Shown here one piece after another: positions 15,436 to 23,825 of a stretch of DNA of 36,733 nt (positions are counted from its first letter, which is position 1; each line of letters begins with the position of its first letter). The stretch comes from Candidatus Fibrimonadaceae bacterium (GTDB lineage: Bacteria > Fibrobacterota > Fibrobacteria > Fibrobacterales > Fibrobacteraceae), in the NCBI GenBank assembly GCA_031281275.1, contig JAITFP010000063.1, positions 1 to 36,733 of the forward strand, written 5' to 3'. Position numbers and translations under genes: made by a program. The notes under the pieces were generated by a model. It did no database searches. It was not told the DNA's origin and was given only the letters and a program-made list of their open reading frames with translations.

Positions 15436-16455
15436 TTATATATTATCACCATGTGGCAGGGATTTTATATAAGATTCCATATATGCCCAATCAGGGTTTC
15501 CATGTTTGTCAGCGGGTAATTTTATAGATTTATCAATATATGTCTCTATAACAACCTTGTGTCCATAAGTATATCTGTATCTTTCTTTATTCAAAATTGT
15601 GGATAAAAAAATATATAAATATATACTCTCTTTGGTTTTTAATTTTAAAGCATATACACTATCTCCAATATAACTGTCTTTTTTCTGTATGAGAACAACA
15701 CCAGAAGTTCCTGAACGAGCAAGACTTAAAAACGGAGCCTTGATATAAGTATGTTTAGAATCTCTTAAAAAAGCGTCATTCATATATCCAATAATGCCAT
15801 TATCTGTTTCACCACTTTGTACACACGGAATAGAACCAGGGTTTTCTTCTATCTCTGCTGTGGTTATCCCTTTCCCACGCTTAAAAGTGAATAAATCCCT
15901 CAATCTAAATTCTTTCCATCTATCTATGTCTGGTAATTTCTTGCTTTCTTTATTTTTTGTGATAATTTTGACATTATTTTGTTCAAATATTTTCTTGGTA
16001 TAACTCTCCATCCTTTGCCAATCAGGTTTGCCACTCTTAGTCTTTGGTAGCAAAATAGTTGTGTTCTCAAGATATTTTCTGTATTTTCTTCCAAAAGAAT
16101 ATTTTGGACGCTCCAAGTCTAAAACGGATACTAGAAACATACCTATAAATTTATTTAAATTAGGATTATATCCAACCGTTAAAGTAGTTGAGCCAATAAA
16201 ATCGTCAGGAAAATAATTAGAGTAACCGATTGACCCTTGACCATCACAAATAAATACGATACAATTGCCTTTTGACACCAAGTCATTGTCCCTAGCAACT
16301 CGGTGCATAATGCCATTATCTGTCTTTTTGGCACCTACATAGTAAATTTCGTCACCATCAATTAAAGAAGAAGCGTTACTGCACTTGCAGTTTTCGAAAG
16401 AAAACAACTCAGATAATTTAAATTTTCCCCAATTAGAATAATTTAAAGAATTCAT
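15436..16455 (-). CDS. Restriction-modification specificity subunit (BcgI B / HsdS-like, two target-recognition domains)
   Basis: A 339-residue DNA-specificity protein built from two similar halves. Half 1 opens NWGKFKLSELFSFENCKC and ends LLPKTKSGKPDWQRMESYTKKIF; half 2 opens RWKEFRLRDLFTFKRGKG and ends KLPADKHGNPDWAYMESYIKSL. Each half is one target-recognition domain plus a spacer helix, so the holoenzyme should read a bipartite target. Internal matches such as VGAKKTDNGI and VQSGETDNGI confirm the duplication. The length is close to the BcgI B subunit (about 340 aa). Its start overlaps the stop of the nuclease-methyltransferase gene by 4 bp (ATGA). The recognition sequence cannot be predicted from the protein alone. 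Confidence 0.88.
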   Translation of the reverse strand: MNSLNYSNWGKFKLSELFSFENCKCSNASSLIDGDEIYYVGAKKTDNGIMHRVARDNDLVSKGNCIVFICDGQGSIGYSNYFPDDFIGSTTLTVGYNPNLNKFIGMFLVSVLDLERPKYSFGRKYRKYLENTTILLPKTKSGKPDWQRMESYTKKIFEQNNVKIITKNKESKKLPDIDRWKEFRLRDLFTFKRGKGITTAEIEENPGSIPCVQSGETDNGIIGYMNDAFLRDSKHTYIKAPFLSLARSGTSGVVLIQKKDSYIGDSVYALKLKTKESIYLYIFLSTILNKERYRYTYGHKVVIETYIDKSIKLPADKHGNPDWAYMESYIKSLPHGDNI

Positions 16456-18185
16456 TTATTTTCTCCTGATTTTACGATAAATGCCAAATATTCATTGATT
16501 GTCCGTTGAAAGTCTTTAGTCGTTAACTTTGTATAATCTGTTTCCATATAAGCTTCACAAAGCCATTCGTCCTCATAAGTAATGCTTTTTAACGCAGATA
16601 TTCCGGTCTTAACCATTCTTTTGTTATAAAGATTTAGCCATTCTTGTTCTATTAAATTCCACTTGTCTCTTGTATCAACTCGTCCTAAATTTTTCTTTTT
16701 TACCAAACCGTCATCTTTGTAATACCCAAAGAAAGTTTCATATTTTTTTGGATGCGGTTTGTTTAGTATAAAAACCATGCAACAAGCATTAGCGTTTGAG
16801 CCTGGATGAAACATATCGGGCGGTAAGGTAAAAACGGCTTCCAACGTGTTATTTTCAAGAATTTTTCTCTTTTCTTCTTTTATCTCCTTTGAACTTCCTA
16901 TAGCACAAGCTAAAGGTAACAAGCAAAGCAAAATACCAGATTCCATCTGATTAGCAACAAAATTTACAAAGCAAAAACCCTTTGTCGGCTCTTCTTTCAA
17001 ATCTTTTTTCCAATCCCTTGATATTTCTTTTGGTATATTGACAGGCTTTGCGTTATATGGTGGATTCATCAAAATGGTATCTATTTTCGCTTTTTTAATC
17101 CAATCAGAACTCTTGAAGCAATTTTCATTCACAATGTTAGAATTGCCATCGCCATGAATCAGCATATTTGTAGTGGCAAGCCCGAAGGCATTTGGTTCAT
17201 CTTCAATCCCATATATTTGCTCTTCCTTAACTCGTTTTTTATCTGCTTCATTCCTACAGTCATTTACTGCTTGTGTCATCGCCTGAACCAAAAACGAACC
17301 GCTTCCGCAGGTAGGGTCAAGTACTCTGGAATTTCTATCAATCCTTGCAACCTTGCACATAAAATGAACAATATGGTTAGGGGTATAGGCTTGGTTTTTA
17401 TCTTCTTTGCCTACATATTTATTAAATGTTGTGAAAAATAAATTCAATAAATCTTGTCCTGCATTGGTTTTTTCATCAATAAACGGATAGATTTCATTTT
17501 GTATAAAATCCAGAATATATATAATGTTTTCTTGTGGAATTCTTTTAATTTTTTGATCTTTTAAAACATTCTTACACAAAATATCTAATTTTAACTGTTT
17601 TTGCCCAGATTTATCTTTTTGTAATAGTTCATTTAATCTAATATCTATACCAGTGATAATCTGTTCTGTTGGCAATCCTTTATAAAAGAATCTTTTACTA
17701 TTTAATGCTAGCAAACAAGTGCCTACAAACTGGCTCCGCAAAGATTCCGCAATATCGTTTCTATGCAGTATTTCATTGAGTTTATATGTTGACTGCATAA
17801 CTTGTTCTTTGTCATTGGTTTTGCTGTCATCAAACATAGCTACATATTCTTTCATATTTTTCACAACTGTATCACCAATCAATTCTTTGTCTTTCCATAC
17901 CTTAATCTTGTCCCCCTTTGTATTCGCCAATATAGCTACGATATTGTTATTAGTCAGTTCTTTTTCGAGAGATATATAATCAAAAAGCTGTTTCTCGTCC
18001 TTTTTTGTGAAATTCTGCTTCGTTTCAACTAAAACAGATACATTATCCTTAACGAACCGCAAATCCAAGAACTGATGCCCTTTTAAGGGTCTGCCCAAAG
18101 CCTGAGCATAACTCCATTCGCCACTTTCAATGTTGGATTCATGGAATTTCCGCCCAATAGTGTCAATGATATCAATTCTTTTCAT
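16452..18185 (-). CDS. Fused restriction nuclease and N6-adenine methyltransferase (BcgI A-like)
   Basis: A 577-residue two-activity subunit. The N-terminus has a PD-(D/E)XK-type site: Asp41 in FLDLRF, then Glu54-Thr-Lys56 in VLVETKQNF. A helical HsdM-like middle follows. The gamma-class N6-adenine methyltransferase has motif I VLDPTCGSGSF (about residue 287) and catalytic motif IV ILMNPPYN (about 374). Nuclease and methylase in one chain with a separate two-domain specificity subunit is the architecture of type IIB enzymes such as BcgI, which cut on both sides of a bipartite site and methylate adenine there. A type I HsdM is less likely because HsdM lacks the N-terminal nuclease site and no HsdR is present. 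Coupled by ATGA overlaps to the genes on both sides. The operon is A/T-rich, consistent with transfer. Confidence 0.85.
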   Translation of the reverse strand: MKRIDIIDTIGRKFHESNIESGEWSYAQALGRPLKGHQFLDLRFVKDNVSVLVETKQNFTKKDEKQLFDYISLEKELTNNNIVAILANTKGDKIKVWKDKELIGDTVVKNMKEYVAMFDDSKTNDKEQVMQSTYKLNEILHRNDIAESLRSQFVGTCLLALNSKRFFYKGLPTEQIITGIDIRLNELLQKDKSGQKQLKLDILCKNVLKDQKIKRIPQENIIYILDFIQNEIYPFIDEKTNAGQDLLNLFFTTFNKYVGKEDKNQAYTPNHIVHFMCKVARIDRNSRVLDPTCGSGSFLVQAMTQAVNDCRNEADKKRVKEEQIYGIEDEPNAFGLATTNMLIHGDGNSNIVNENCFKSSDWIKKAKIDTILMNPPYNAKPVNIPKEISRDWKKDLKEEPTKGFCFVNFVANQMESGILLCLLPLACAIGSSKEIKEEKRKILENNTLEAVFTLPPDMFHPGSNANACCMVFILNKPHPKKYETFFGYYKDDGLVKKKNLGRVDTRDKWNLIEQEWLNLYNKRMVKTGISALKSITYEDEWLCEAYMETDYTKLTTKDFQRTINEYLAFIVKSGENK

Positions 18186-18502
18186 GAGAAAACCCTCGTC
18201 TCTTTTCTTATTTTATCATAATTATATTCTCCCTGCTGTGCCCAGCTAGAGTAATTTCGTTTCCAAACCCCCGATAAATATGCACTAACTATAGCCTCAT
18301 ATCTATCTTCAACCTCAGGATAACCACATGAATAAGAAACAGCAGGATTTCCCATAATCCTTAACAAAAGGTTTATTCTTTGCTCCAAGTCCGATATTTT
18401 ATGTTTCTCAAACACGATTTCAAGAGCATTTTTGTCCGAACAAGCTTTAATAGCTCTTTTTGCAAAAAATTGCGATATTATTGCAAGCATTTGAGATTCC
18501 AT
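18182..18502 (-). CDS. Unknown 106-aa protein, first gene of the BcgI-like R-M operon
   Basis: A 106-residue, mainly helical, soluble protein (MESQMLAIISQFFAKRAIKA...LEIVFEKHKISDLEQRINLLLRIMG), then a Tyr/Trp-rich part (YSCGYPEVEDRYEAIVSAYLSGVWKRNYSSWAQQ). Its stop overlaps the nuclease-methyltransferase start by 4 bp (ATGA), so it is almost certainly translated with it. No helix-turn-helix typical of R-M controller (C) proteins was recognised, and there is no resemblance to HsdR. It could be a regulator, an accessory DNA-binding protein or an inhibitor. The gene lies just upstream of, and divergent from, the fliD promoters. Confidence 0.72.
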   Translation of the reverse strand: MESQMLAIISQFFAKRAIKACSDKNALEIVFEKHKISDLEQRINLLLRIMGNPAVSYSCGYPEVEDRYEAIVSAYLSGVWKRNYSSWAQQGEYNYDKIRKETRVFS

Positions 18503-18597
18503 CCTTAGAGTTTGTAGTTACGTGAATAAATCTAGAAATATTAAAAAGCCCTTGAAATTTCGCAAATATTTTTAGCATATGAGAGAAAAACACAATA

Positions 18598-18614
18598 TTG
18601 GCACAGTTTTTGCA
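18598..18614 (+). promoter_or_regulatory. Sigma-54 (RpoN) promoter before fliD
   Basis: TTGGCACAGTTTTTGCA matches the sigma-54 consensus TTGGCACR-N4-TTGCW at every specified position. GG (18600-18601) and GC (18612-18613) are separated by exactly 10 nt. A start site about 12 nt downstream would give a leader of about 90 nt to the fliD ATG. The rest of the 18503-18716 intergenic region contains the sigma-28-like motif and A/T-rich sequence, presumably including the divergent R-M promoter. Confidence 0.75.
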
Positions 18615-18657
18615 AGTCACCTACATACTATTAAAAGTCCCTTATTTTGTTAAAAAC

Positions 18658-18685
18658 TAAAGGATTCACTTGATAGTGCCGATAT
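18658..18685 (+). promoter_or_regulatory. Sigma-28 (FliA)-like promoter before fliD
   Basis: TAAA (18658-18661), 16 nt, then GCCGATAT (18678-18685). The flagellar sigma-28 consensus is TAAA-N15-GCCGATAA, so the match is 11 of 12 with one extra spacer base. It lies downstream of the sigma-54 motif and predicts a start near 18691, followed by a leader with the AAAGAGGT ribosome-binding site for fliD at 18717. Confidence 0.6.
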
Positions 18686-18716
18686 AAAATGTAGATTTAA
18701 CGAAAAAGAGGTCCTT

Positions 18717-21041
18717 ATGCCAGCAATGTCAGTAGGTGGTTTAGCGTCCGGGTTGGATACTAACAACATAATAGCACAGCTCACAGCGCTTGAGCAGGCT
18801 AAGGTCACGCGTGAAGTTAAGAAAAAAGAGAATGCTCAAAGCACGCTGGATAAATTCAAGGAGCTTGAAACCAAGCTTTTGAGTATACAAACCAAGGCAA
18901 AGACTCTTGAATTGCCAAAAGATTTCAATGTTTTTAAATCTACTTCCAATTATGAGGATTATGCCACTATATCTGGAGGCGAAGGCGCAACAGCAGGTCA
19001 ATATGGATTAGTTGTTCACCAGCTTGCAACCACGCAAAAAGTTGCTTCAAATTCTTTTTCGGCAGTAAACAAATCCATGGTTGAGCTAGGATTAATGGAA
19101 AGAGATGCTATAACTGGCAAAGATGAAGACCCCATTACCATATATTTGTCTCTCAGCGAAGCTGCTAAAAAAGCAGACCCCAAAAAAGGACCTGCTGAAA
19201 TAAAAATAAATGCCAGCGATACGTTAAAAGACATTGTAAGCAAAATAAACGCCGCAGAAGGCACAGGCGTTAGAGCCAGCATAATGTCAATGTCAAACGG
19301 CGACAACCGCATTGTTTTAACTGCGGTGGACTCAGGAACAAACGCCTTTTACATAACAGACAATACTTCTGAAACTGGTAGAGGCAGAAGTTTTTTAAGT
19401 GATCTTGGTATAATTGATATCGCGGAACAAAAGGCAACTTCTGGAAATGCCCTCACTGTTCTCAGCTCTCTCGGCGGTGGTCCAGCTACAGAAGAGACTA
19501 CTTTTGACCAACTGAATACCACTCTAAATAAAAACCACTTAGCCAATGGCGATAAAATAGGCATTTATTTGCCCGCTAACTGTGGGCGTGTTGATGCAAT
19601 AACCGGAGAGCCTGTGGGCGGATGGGTTACATTTGATTTGTATGATGGTGCAGGCAAAGCTCGGAAAATAGGTGATGTTTTAACTGAAATAAATGATCAA
19701 TTGGCAGCTTCTGGCGCAAACTTTGAAGCCTCGTTGAACAGTTCTGGAGAGATAGTTATATTAGGAAATTTGGAAGCCGACGACAATTTTACAAGTAAAA
19801 AAGACCCAAATTCCGCCAATGATACTCTTCTCACGGAAGACAAATTGAAACCAGAAAACCAAAAAACCTTTTTGGAACAAGTTAAAATTCAAATTGGAAC
19901 CTTTAATAAACAAGATGAAGATTTAACACGTGATGATGCCGCTATTACTGTCAAAAAAGACATGGGTACTTTGGCAAATCGCAATATTTTTAAAGAAGAG
20001 AATATTATAACTGAAGCTCAAAACGCTTTTTATAGCATAGACGGAATGTCAGTTAGCTCGCAGAGCAACGAAGACGACAAAACCATAGCGGGCACCACTT
20101 TCACGCTAAAAAAAGTTACAGAAAAAGACCAGATTGTAAGACTCACTTTAGACCCAGACATGAGTGCCCTTGCAGACAAAATAAGCGAATTTGTTGAAGA
20201 ATTCAACGAGTTATTGAAATTCATAGATGAAAACTCAAAAGCTGAGGTAGTAGAAGAAACAGATAAATCGGGCAAAAAAGTGAGTAATCGCGTAGTTGGC
20301 CCATTTACAGGAGATGCTGCCATCTCTAGCTTGCGCGAAAATTTGAGAAGCATGTTCTCCAGCACAATAAACGAAATAGCCGGTATGCTCAACAACGGCT
20401 ACAAAACCACTTATTCAGCGGCAGCCCGCGTTGGCATAGTTGCAACCAAAGAGGGATATTACGAAGTTGACAAAGAAAAATTGACCAAAGCTCTAAATTC
20501 AGATTTTGAAGGCGTGCGCAAGCTCTTCACATCTAACAGCTTTAGCGATACTCCGGGGTTCAGCGTTGGTCGTTTCACCAAAGATTCCGAAGTTGGCGTA
20601 TATAAATATATAAACGGTGAGTGGTATTTAAACGGTAGCAAAGATCCAGTTAAAGGCACGTGGGTTGGCAACAGTGTTTTCACCACCAGCAAGGGTCTCT
20701 CCATTGAGCTTCCCAGTAAATTTACAGGCGAGCCACAAGTTACCTTTATACGCGGAATAGCCGGAAAAATTTCAAACTTCGTGGAACAGGCTAAAACTGG
20801 CTATTACGACCACCGTGGAGAATGGGTTGATGGATTCATTAAGCAATCAAAGGATAAATATCAGGATAGAATTGATGATATTCAAAAGAGAGTTGACCTA
20901 TTGCAGTGGAGAGTAGATAATTATGAGAATAGGCTTATAAAGCAATTCACAGCGCTTGAAAAAAGCATGAGTAGTTTGCAATCTCAAAGCGCAAATATGC
21001 TAGCTGCTATTGGCTCCATGAACAATAATAATAAAAAGTAA
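18717..21041 (+). CDS. fliD: Flagellar hook-associated protein 2 (filament cap)
   Basis: A 774-residue FliD, the cap at the tip of the growing flagellar filament that folds and inserts flagellin subunits. It begins MPAMSVGGLASGLDTNNIIAQL (FliD N-terminal motif GLaSGlD) followed by a coiled coil. The C-terminal FliD domain includes ADKISEFVEEFNELLKFID, GPFTGDAAISSLRENLRSMF, GIVATKEGYYEVDKEKLTKAL and a closing coiled coil (RIDDIQKRVDLLQWRVDNYENRLIKQFTALEKSMSSLQSQ). The length is far above the enteric FliD (about 470), with the excess in the variable exposed middle (residues about 150-450). AAAGAGGT precedes the ATG at 18717; ATG 18726 is also possible. First gene of an operon with fliS and a fliT-like gene, behind sigma-54 and sigma-28-like promoters. 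Confidence 0.93.
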   Translation: MPAMSVGGLASGLDTNNIIAQLTALEQAKVTREVKKKENAQSTLDKFKELETKLLSIQTKAKTLELPKDFNVFKSTSNYEDYATISGGEGATAGQYGLVVHQLATTQKVASNSFSAVNKSMVELGLMERDAITGKDEDPITIYLSLSEAAKKADPKKGPAEIKINASDTLKDIVSKINAAEGTGVRASIMSMSNGDNRIVLTAVDSGTNAFYITDNTSETGRGRSFLSDLGIIDIAEQKATSGNALTVLSSLGGGPATEETTFDQLNTTLNKNHLANGDKIGIYLPANCGRVDAITGEPVGGWVTFDLYDGAGKARKIGDVLTEINDQLAASGANFEASLNSSGEIVILGNLEADDNFTSKKDPNSANDTLLTEDKLKPENQKTFLEQVKIQIGTFNKQDEDLTRDDAAITVKKDMGTLANRNIFKEENIITEAQNAFYSIDGMSVSSQSNEDDKTIAGTTFTLKKVTEKDQIVRLTLDPDMSALADKISEFVEEFNELLKFIDENSKAEVVEETDKSGKKVSNRVVGPFTGDAAISSLRENLRSMFSSTINEIAGMLNNGYKTTYSAAARVGIVATKEGYYEVDKEKLTKALNSDFEGVRKLFTSNSFSDTPGFSVGRFTKDSEVGVYKYINGEWYLNGSKDPVKGTWVGNSVFTTSKGLSIELPSKFTGEPQVTFIRGIAGKISNFVEQAKTGYYDHRGEWVDGFIKQSKDKYQDRIDDIQKRVDLLQWRVDNYENRLIKQFTALEKSMSSLQSQSANMLAAIGSMNNNNKK

Positions 21042-21061
21042 TCGTTAACCAAGGATGTTAT

Positions 21062-21517
21062 ATGCAAAACGCAACTTACGCTAAACCAGGTCTCGGGCAA
21101 TATCGCCAAGCCTCCGTTGAAACCGCCGACCGTGGGCAGTTGATCATCATGATCTACGACCATTGCATAAAATGGTGCGGAATAGCTAGGGAAGCTTTGG
21201 AAGCTGGTCAGCTTGCTCGCAAGGCAGAAGCCTGCCACAAGGTAGAAGCCGGACTGAGCGAGCTTATGACCGCTTTGGATATGGAAAAAGGCGGCGAAGT
21301 AGCAAAAAATCTTTGGAGGCTATACGATTTTTACAGCCACCACATTCACGAAGGCAATATGAAAAACATTTCCAAAAACTTCACAGAAGTTGCCGATATG
21401 ATGGGGCAGCTCAGAGAATCTTGGCAAAAAGCCCTTGGGCAGGTTCGCCAAGACAGAACGCTAGCAAACAATTTGGCAGCAGGAACTCCACGTAGCTATG
21501 TTAGCATGGTGGGATAA
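21062..21517 (+). CDS. fliS: Flagellin export chaperone FliS
   Basis: A 151-residue four-helix chaperone that binds the flagellin C-terminus in the cytosol and prevents premature polymerisation. The N-terminal family line GQYRQASVETADRGQLIIMIYDHCIKWC is clear (YR...SVETA...LI.MLYD). Helices and a final NNLAAGTPRSYVSM follow. It is a little longer than the usual 125-135 residues because of the C-terminal tail. It starts 20 bp after fliD with an AAGGATGTT leader, and is followed 12 bp later by the next gene. The order fliD-fliS-third gene is the standard flagellar arrangement. Confidence 0.9.
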   Translation: MQNATYAKPGLGQYRQASVETADRGQLIIMIYDHCIKWCGIAREALEAGQLARKAEACHKVEAGLSELMTALDMEKGGEVAKNLWRLYDFYSHHIHEGNMKNISKNFTEVADMMGQLRESWQKALGQVRQDRTLANNLAAGTPRSYVSMVG

Positions 21518-21529
21518 TCAGAGGTAATT

Positions 21530-21964
21530 ATGAATCAAGATGCAAATGACTTGGCTTCAAAAATAGATACCGCAATGCAGCTTTGCCAGAATGTTCTTGA
21601 CTATGGCGAAAAAATAAAGGCTTTATCTCCCTCAGATATTGGAATGGAAGCTTATGCAGCAGAACTCACTCAATGCACAGAAGACAGAGGGCGAGCCACC
21701 AGAGTTGCAATTCAAGAACTGAAAGCCATAAGCAATAATTATGAGAACTTATCTGCCGTACCAGCAGACAAAGCTTTTTTGAGCGAAAAAATGCGCTTGG
21801 TTCAAGATATGTCGCCTTTATTTGCCAAACAGAATATAGCCATTCAAAGAATAATACAAGTGCATCTAAACTCCATGCGTAAGGAATCCGTTGAATTCCA
21901 TCACAATGTTAGAGTTATAAAAAATTACCTAAAAGCTCCAGATAAAAGAAGTTTTTACGGATAA
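21530..21964 (+). CDS. FliT/FlgN-like flagellar export chaperone (by position)
   Basis: A 144-residue, almost entirely helical cytoplasmic protein: MNQDANDLASKIDTAMQLCQNVLDYGEKIKAL, a long central helix (RGRATRVAIQELKAISNNYENL), then KMRLVQDMSPLFAKQNIAIQRIIQVHLNSMRKES and a basic end. Sequence alone gives little, but small helical proteins after fliS are normally FliT (FliD chaperone) or FlgN-like. The pattern of a central long helix and a C-terminal basic segment agrees. A GAGGTAA ribosome-binding site lies 7 nt upstream. FliT would hold FliD for export and may feed back on flagellar regulators. Confidence 0.65.
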   Translation: MNQDANDLASKIDTAMQLCQNVLDYGEKIKALSPSDIGMEAYAAELTQCTEDRGRATRVAIQELKAISNNYENLSAVPADKAFLSEKMRLVQDMSPLFAKQNIAIQRIIQVHLNSMRKESVEFHHNVRVIKNYLKAPDKRSFYG

Positions 21965-21967
21965 TTT

Positions 21968-22711
21968 TCAGAACATCCTAAGCGCATGCAAATATTTGTC
22001 TGTGGAAGTTGTAAAGGGCATTAAATAAGCATCTTTCCCAGCAGCTTCTATAAGGGTTAAAAGCCGCCTATCAACTATGCAATTCCCCTCTAAATCAAAC
22101 TTGAAATTTGGCGGAAACACCACTTGATTAACCGTTTCCCAATAATTGCGGCTTTTTACCGTAACAGGACTAAGTCCTATCCACATTTCTGTATCTGGCA
22201 AATGTTCAAGCCACTGGTTGAGCAAGCCTTCTGAAAAATAGGGTTGAGTGAAAAAACCGTCTGCTCCGCAGTCCAGTTTTTCTTTGCAATAATCCAGTTC
22301 TTTTTTAAAAGACTGGCGATGAGGGTCTTGCCCAGCATAAACTTTTAACTGGGGAAACTTTGTTTTTATATGCTTTATAGCCTGAGGTGCCTTTATGCCG
22401 CTAGGAACAAAGCCTTGCGGGTCAAGGGGCGGGTCTCCGCTTATCAAAAGCGTTTGTTTTAAGCCAAGAGCAATAAGTTTTTCAATTAAATTCTCCAAAT
22501 CTTCTAAGGTACGGTCTATAAGCCTAAAATGCGGAATTGCCGGCACAGAATTTTTGAGCAAATGCTCCGAAGCCCCAAAACTCTTTATTTCAACGCTCCG
22601 AAGCTCAGGAATATTTATGCCGATTATTTTGGGGAAATTATTTATATGCATTTTGGACTCTTCTAAAAAGGAATCCAGTGTTTTGGGCACTAGTTCAAGG
22701 GCTATTCTCAT
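21968..22711 (-). CDS. Methylenetetrahydrofolate reductase-like (MetF family) protein
   Basis: A 247-residue protein with the fold markers of the MetF TIM barrel, which reduces 5,10-methylene-THF to 5-methyl-THF with a flavin. Markers: an N-terminal RIALELVPK strand (the active-site Glu of SFEFFPP in MetF), TLLISGDPPLDPQGF (the LRGDPP loop), a VYAGQDPHR segment, and CGADGFFTQPYF (GAdxxxTQxxF). The SFEFFPPK start is degenerate and the protein is shorter than MetF (about 290 aa), so it may be a divergent paralog acting on another substrate or lacking part of the FAD site. Monocistronic, convergent with the fliT-like gene (3 bp apart) and divergent from fba. A TTTCTACCTT box lies 9 nt before the ATG. 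Confidence 0.75.
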   Translation of the reverse strand: MRIALELVPKTLDSFLEESKMHINNFPKIIGINIPELRSVEIKSFGASEHLLKNSVPAIPHFRLIDRTLEDLENLIEKLIALGLKQTLLISGDPPLDPQGFVPSGIKAPQAIKHIKTKFPQLKVYAGQDPHRQSFKKELDYCKEKLDCGADGFFTQPYFSEGLLNQWLEHLPDTEMWIGLSPVTVKSRNYWETVNQVVFPPNFKFDLEGNCIVDRRLLTLIEAAGKDAYLMPFTTSTDKYLHALRMF

Positions 22712-22733
22712 ATAATGGGTAAGGTAGAAAAAC

Positions 22734-22743
22734 TTTCTATATT
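22734..22743 (+). promoter_or_regulatory. TTTCTATATT promoter box of fba
   Basis: CTTTCTATATTCTCC with TATATT at 22738-22743, 26 nt before the fba ATG at 22770, with AGAGGT as ribosome-binding site between. No clear -35. Confidence 0.5.
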
Positions 22744-22769
22744 CTCCTAAACATTAAAAAGAGGTCCCT

Positions 22770-23768
22770 ATGGCAGTATCATATAAAGAGCTTGGGTTGG
22801 TGAATACCAAAGCTATGTTCGCAGATGCTATTAAAAACGGCTATGCTGTTCCGGCATACAATTTCAACAATATGGAACAGATGCAGGCTATAATACAGGC
22901 TTGCGTGGAAACGAGAAGCCCTGTTATTTTGCAGGTATCCAGCGGCGCGCGTAAATACGCAAACCAGAATTTGCTCAAGAATATGGCTCGCGGGGCTGTG
23001 GAATATGCTCACGAGCTTGGCTGCGACATACCAATAGTTCTGCACCTTGACCACGGAGATACCTTTGAACTCTGCAAAGACTGCATAGATACCGGATTTA
23101 GCTCTGTTATGATAGACGGAAGCCACCACCCTTACGAAAAAAACGTTGAAGTTACCAAACAAGTTGTTGAATATGCCCATAAATACGATGTTACCGTGGA
23201 AGGGGAGCTTGGAGTGCTAGCTGGTGTGGAAGATGATGTCTCCTCTGAACATTCCCACTATACCCAGCCCGAAGAAGTTCAAGATTTTGTTGGCAAAACA
23301 GGTGTGGATTCACTTGCAATATCCATAGGCACAAGCCACGGACGTTGTAAATTCAAGCCGGAGCAGTGTACTCGCAACCAAGATGGCTTGCTCATTCCGC
23401 CGCCGCTTCGTTTTGATATTTTGAAGGAAATTGAAAAAAAACTGCCTGGTTTCCCCATAGTTTTGCACGGTTCTTCTAGCGTTCCGCACGAATATGTGCA
23501 GATTATTGAGAAATTCGGTGGCAAAATCCCAGATTCCGTTGGAATACCCGAAGAACAGCTCCGCGAAGCCGCAAAAAGCGCTGTTTGCAAAATAAATATT
23601 GACTCCGATGGACGCTTGGCTATGACCGCCCTCATACGCAAGGTATTTGGGGAACATCCAGACGAATTTGACCCGCGTAAATACCTTGGACCAGCGCGAG
23701 ACGAGCTTAAAAAGATGTACGCAGCAAAAAATAAGAACGTTTTGGGGTCTGCTGGGGCAATAAAGTAA
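22770..23768 (+). CDS. fba: Class II fructose-bisphosphate aldolase
   Basis: A 332-residue zinc-dependent class II aldolase that splits fructose 1,6-bisphosphate into dihydroxyacetone phosphate and glyceraldehyde 3-phosphate in glycolysis, and acts in reverse in gluconeogenesis. Visible motifs: GYAVPAYNFNNMEQ, the catalytic/zinc loop IVLHLDHGDTFE, SSVMIDGSHHPYEKNV, VEGELGVLAG, SIGTSHGRCKF (zinc His), and the phosphate-binding IVLHGSSSVP and KINIDSDGRLA. The long insert GGKIPDSVGIPEEQL fits the longer bacterial type, whose tail it resembles. AGAGGT precedes the ATG. Monocistronic. Confidence 0.94.
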   Translation: MAVSYKELGLVNTKAMFADAIKNGYAVPAYNFNNMEQMQAIIQACVETRSPVILQVSSGARKYANQNLLKNMARGAVEYAHELGCDIPIVLHLDHGDTFELCKDCIDTGFSSVMIDGSHHPYEKNVEVTKQVVEYAHKYDVTVEGELGVLAGVEDDVSSEHSHYTQPEEVQDFVGKTGVDSLAISIGTSHGRCKFKPEQCTRNQDGLLIPPPLRFDILKEIEKKLPGFPIVLHGSSSVPHEYVQIIEKFGGKIPDSVGIPEEQLREAAKSAVCKINIDSDGRLAMTALIRKVFGEHPDEFDPRKYLGPARDELKKMYAAKNKNVLGSAGAIK

Positions 23769-23786
23769 AAAAATGCGATTTGTACC

Positions 23787-23815
23787 TAGACAAACGGGAA
23801 AAAATATTCTATATT
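23787..23815 (+). promoter_or_regulatory. Promoter of the GT2-receiver-cstA operon (-35 TAGACA, 17 bp, -10 TATATT)
   Basis: TAGACA (23787-23792, 5 of 6 to TTGACA) and TATATT (23810-23815) are exactly 17 bp apart. Only 10 nt separate the -10 from the ATG at 23826, so the predicted leader is about 4 nt, although AGAGGA stands immediately upstream of the ATG. Confidence 0.55.
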
Positions 23816-23825
23816 TAGAGGAACG

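Noticed and set aside
16452-18185. Type I restriction system HsdM
   Set aside because: The chain has its own N-terminal D...E-x-K nuclease site, no hsdR is present, and the subunit sizes fit BcgI A and B.
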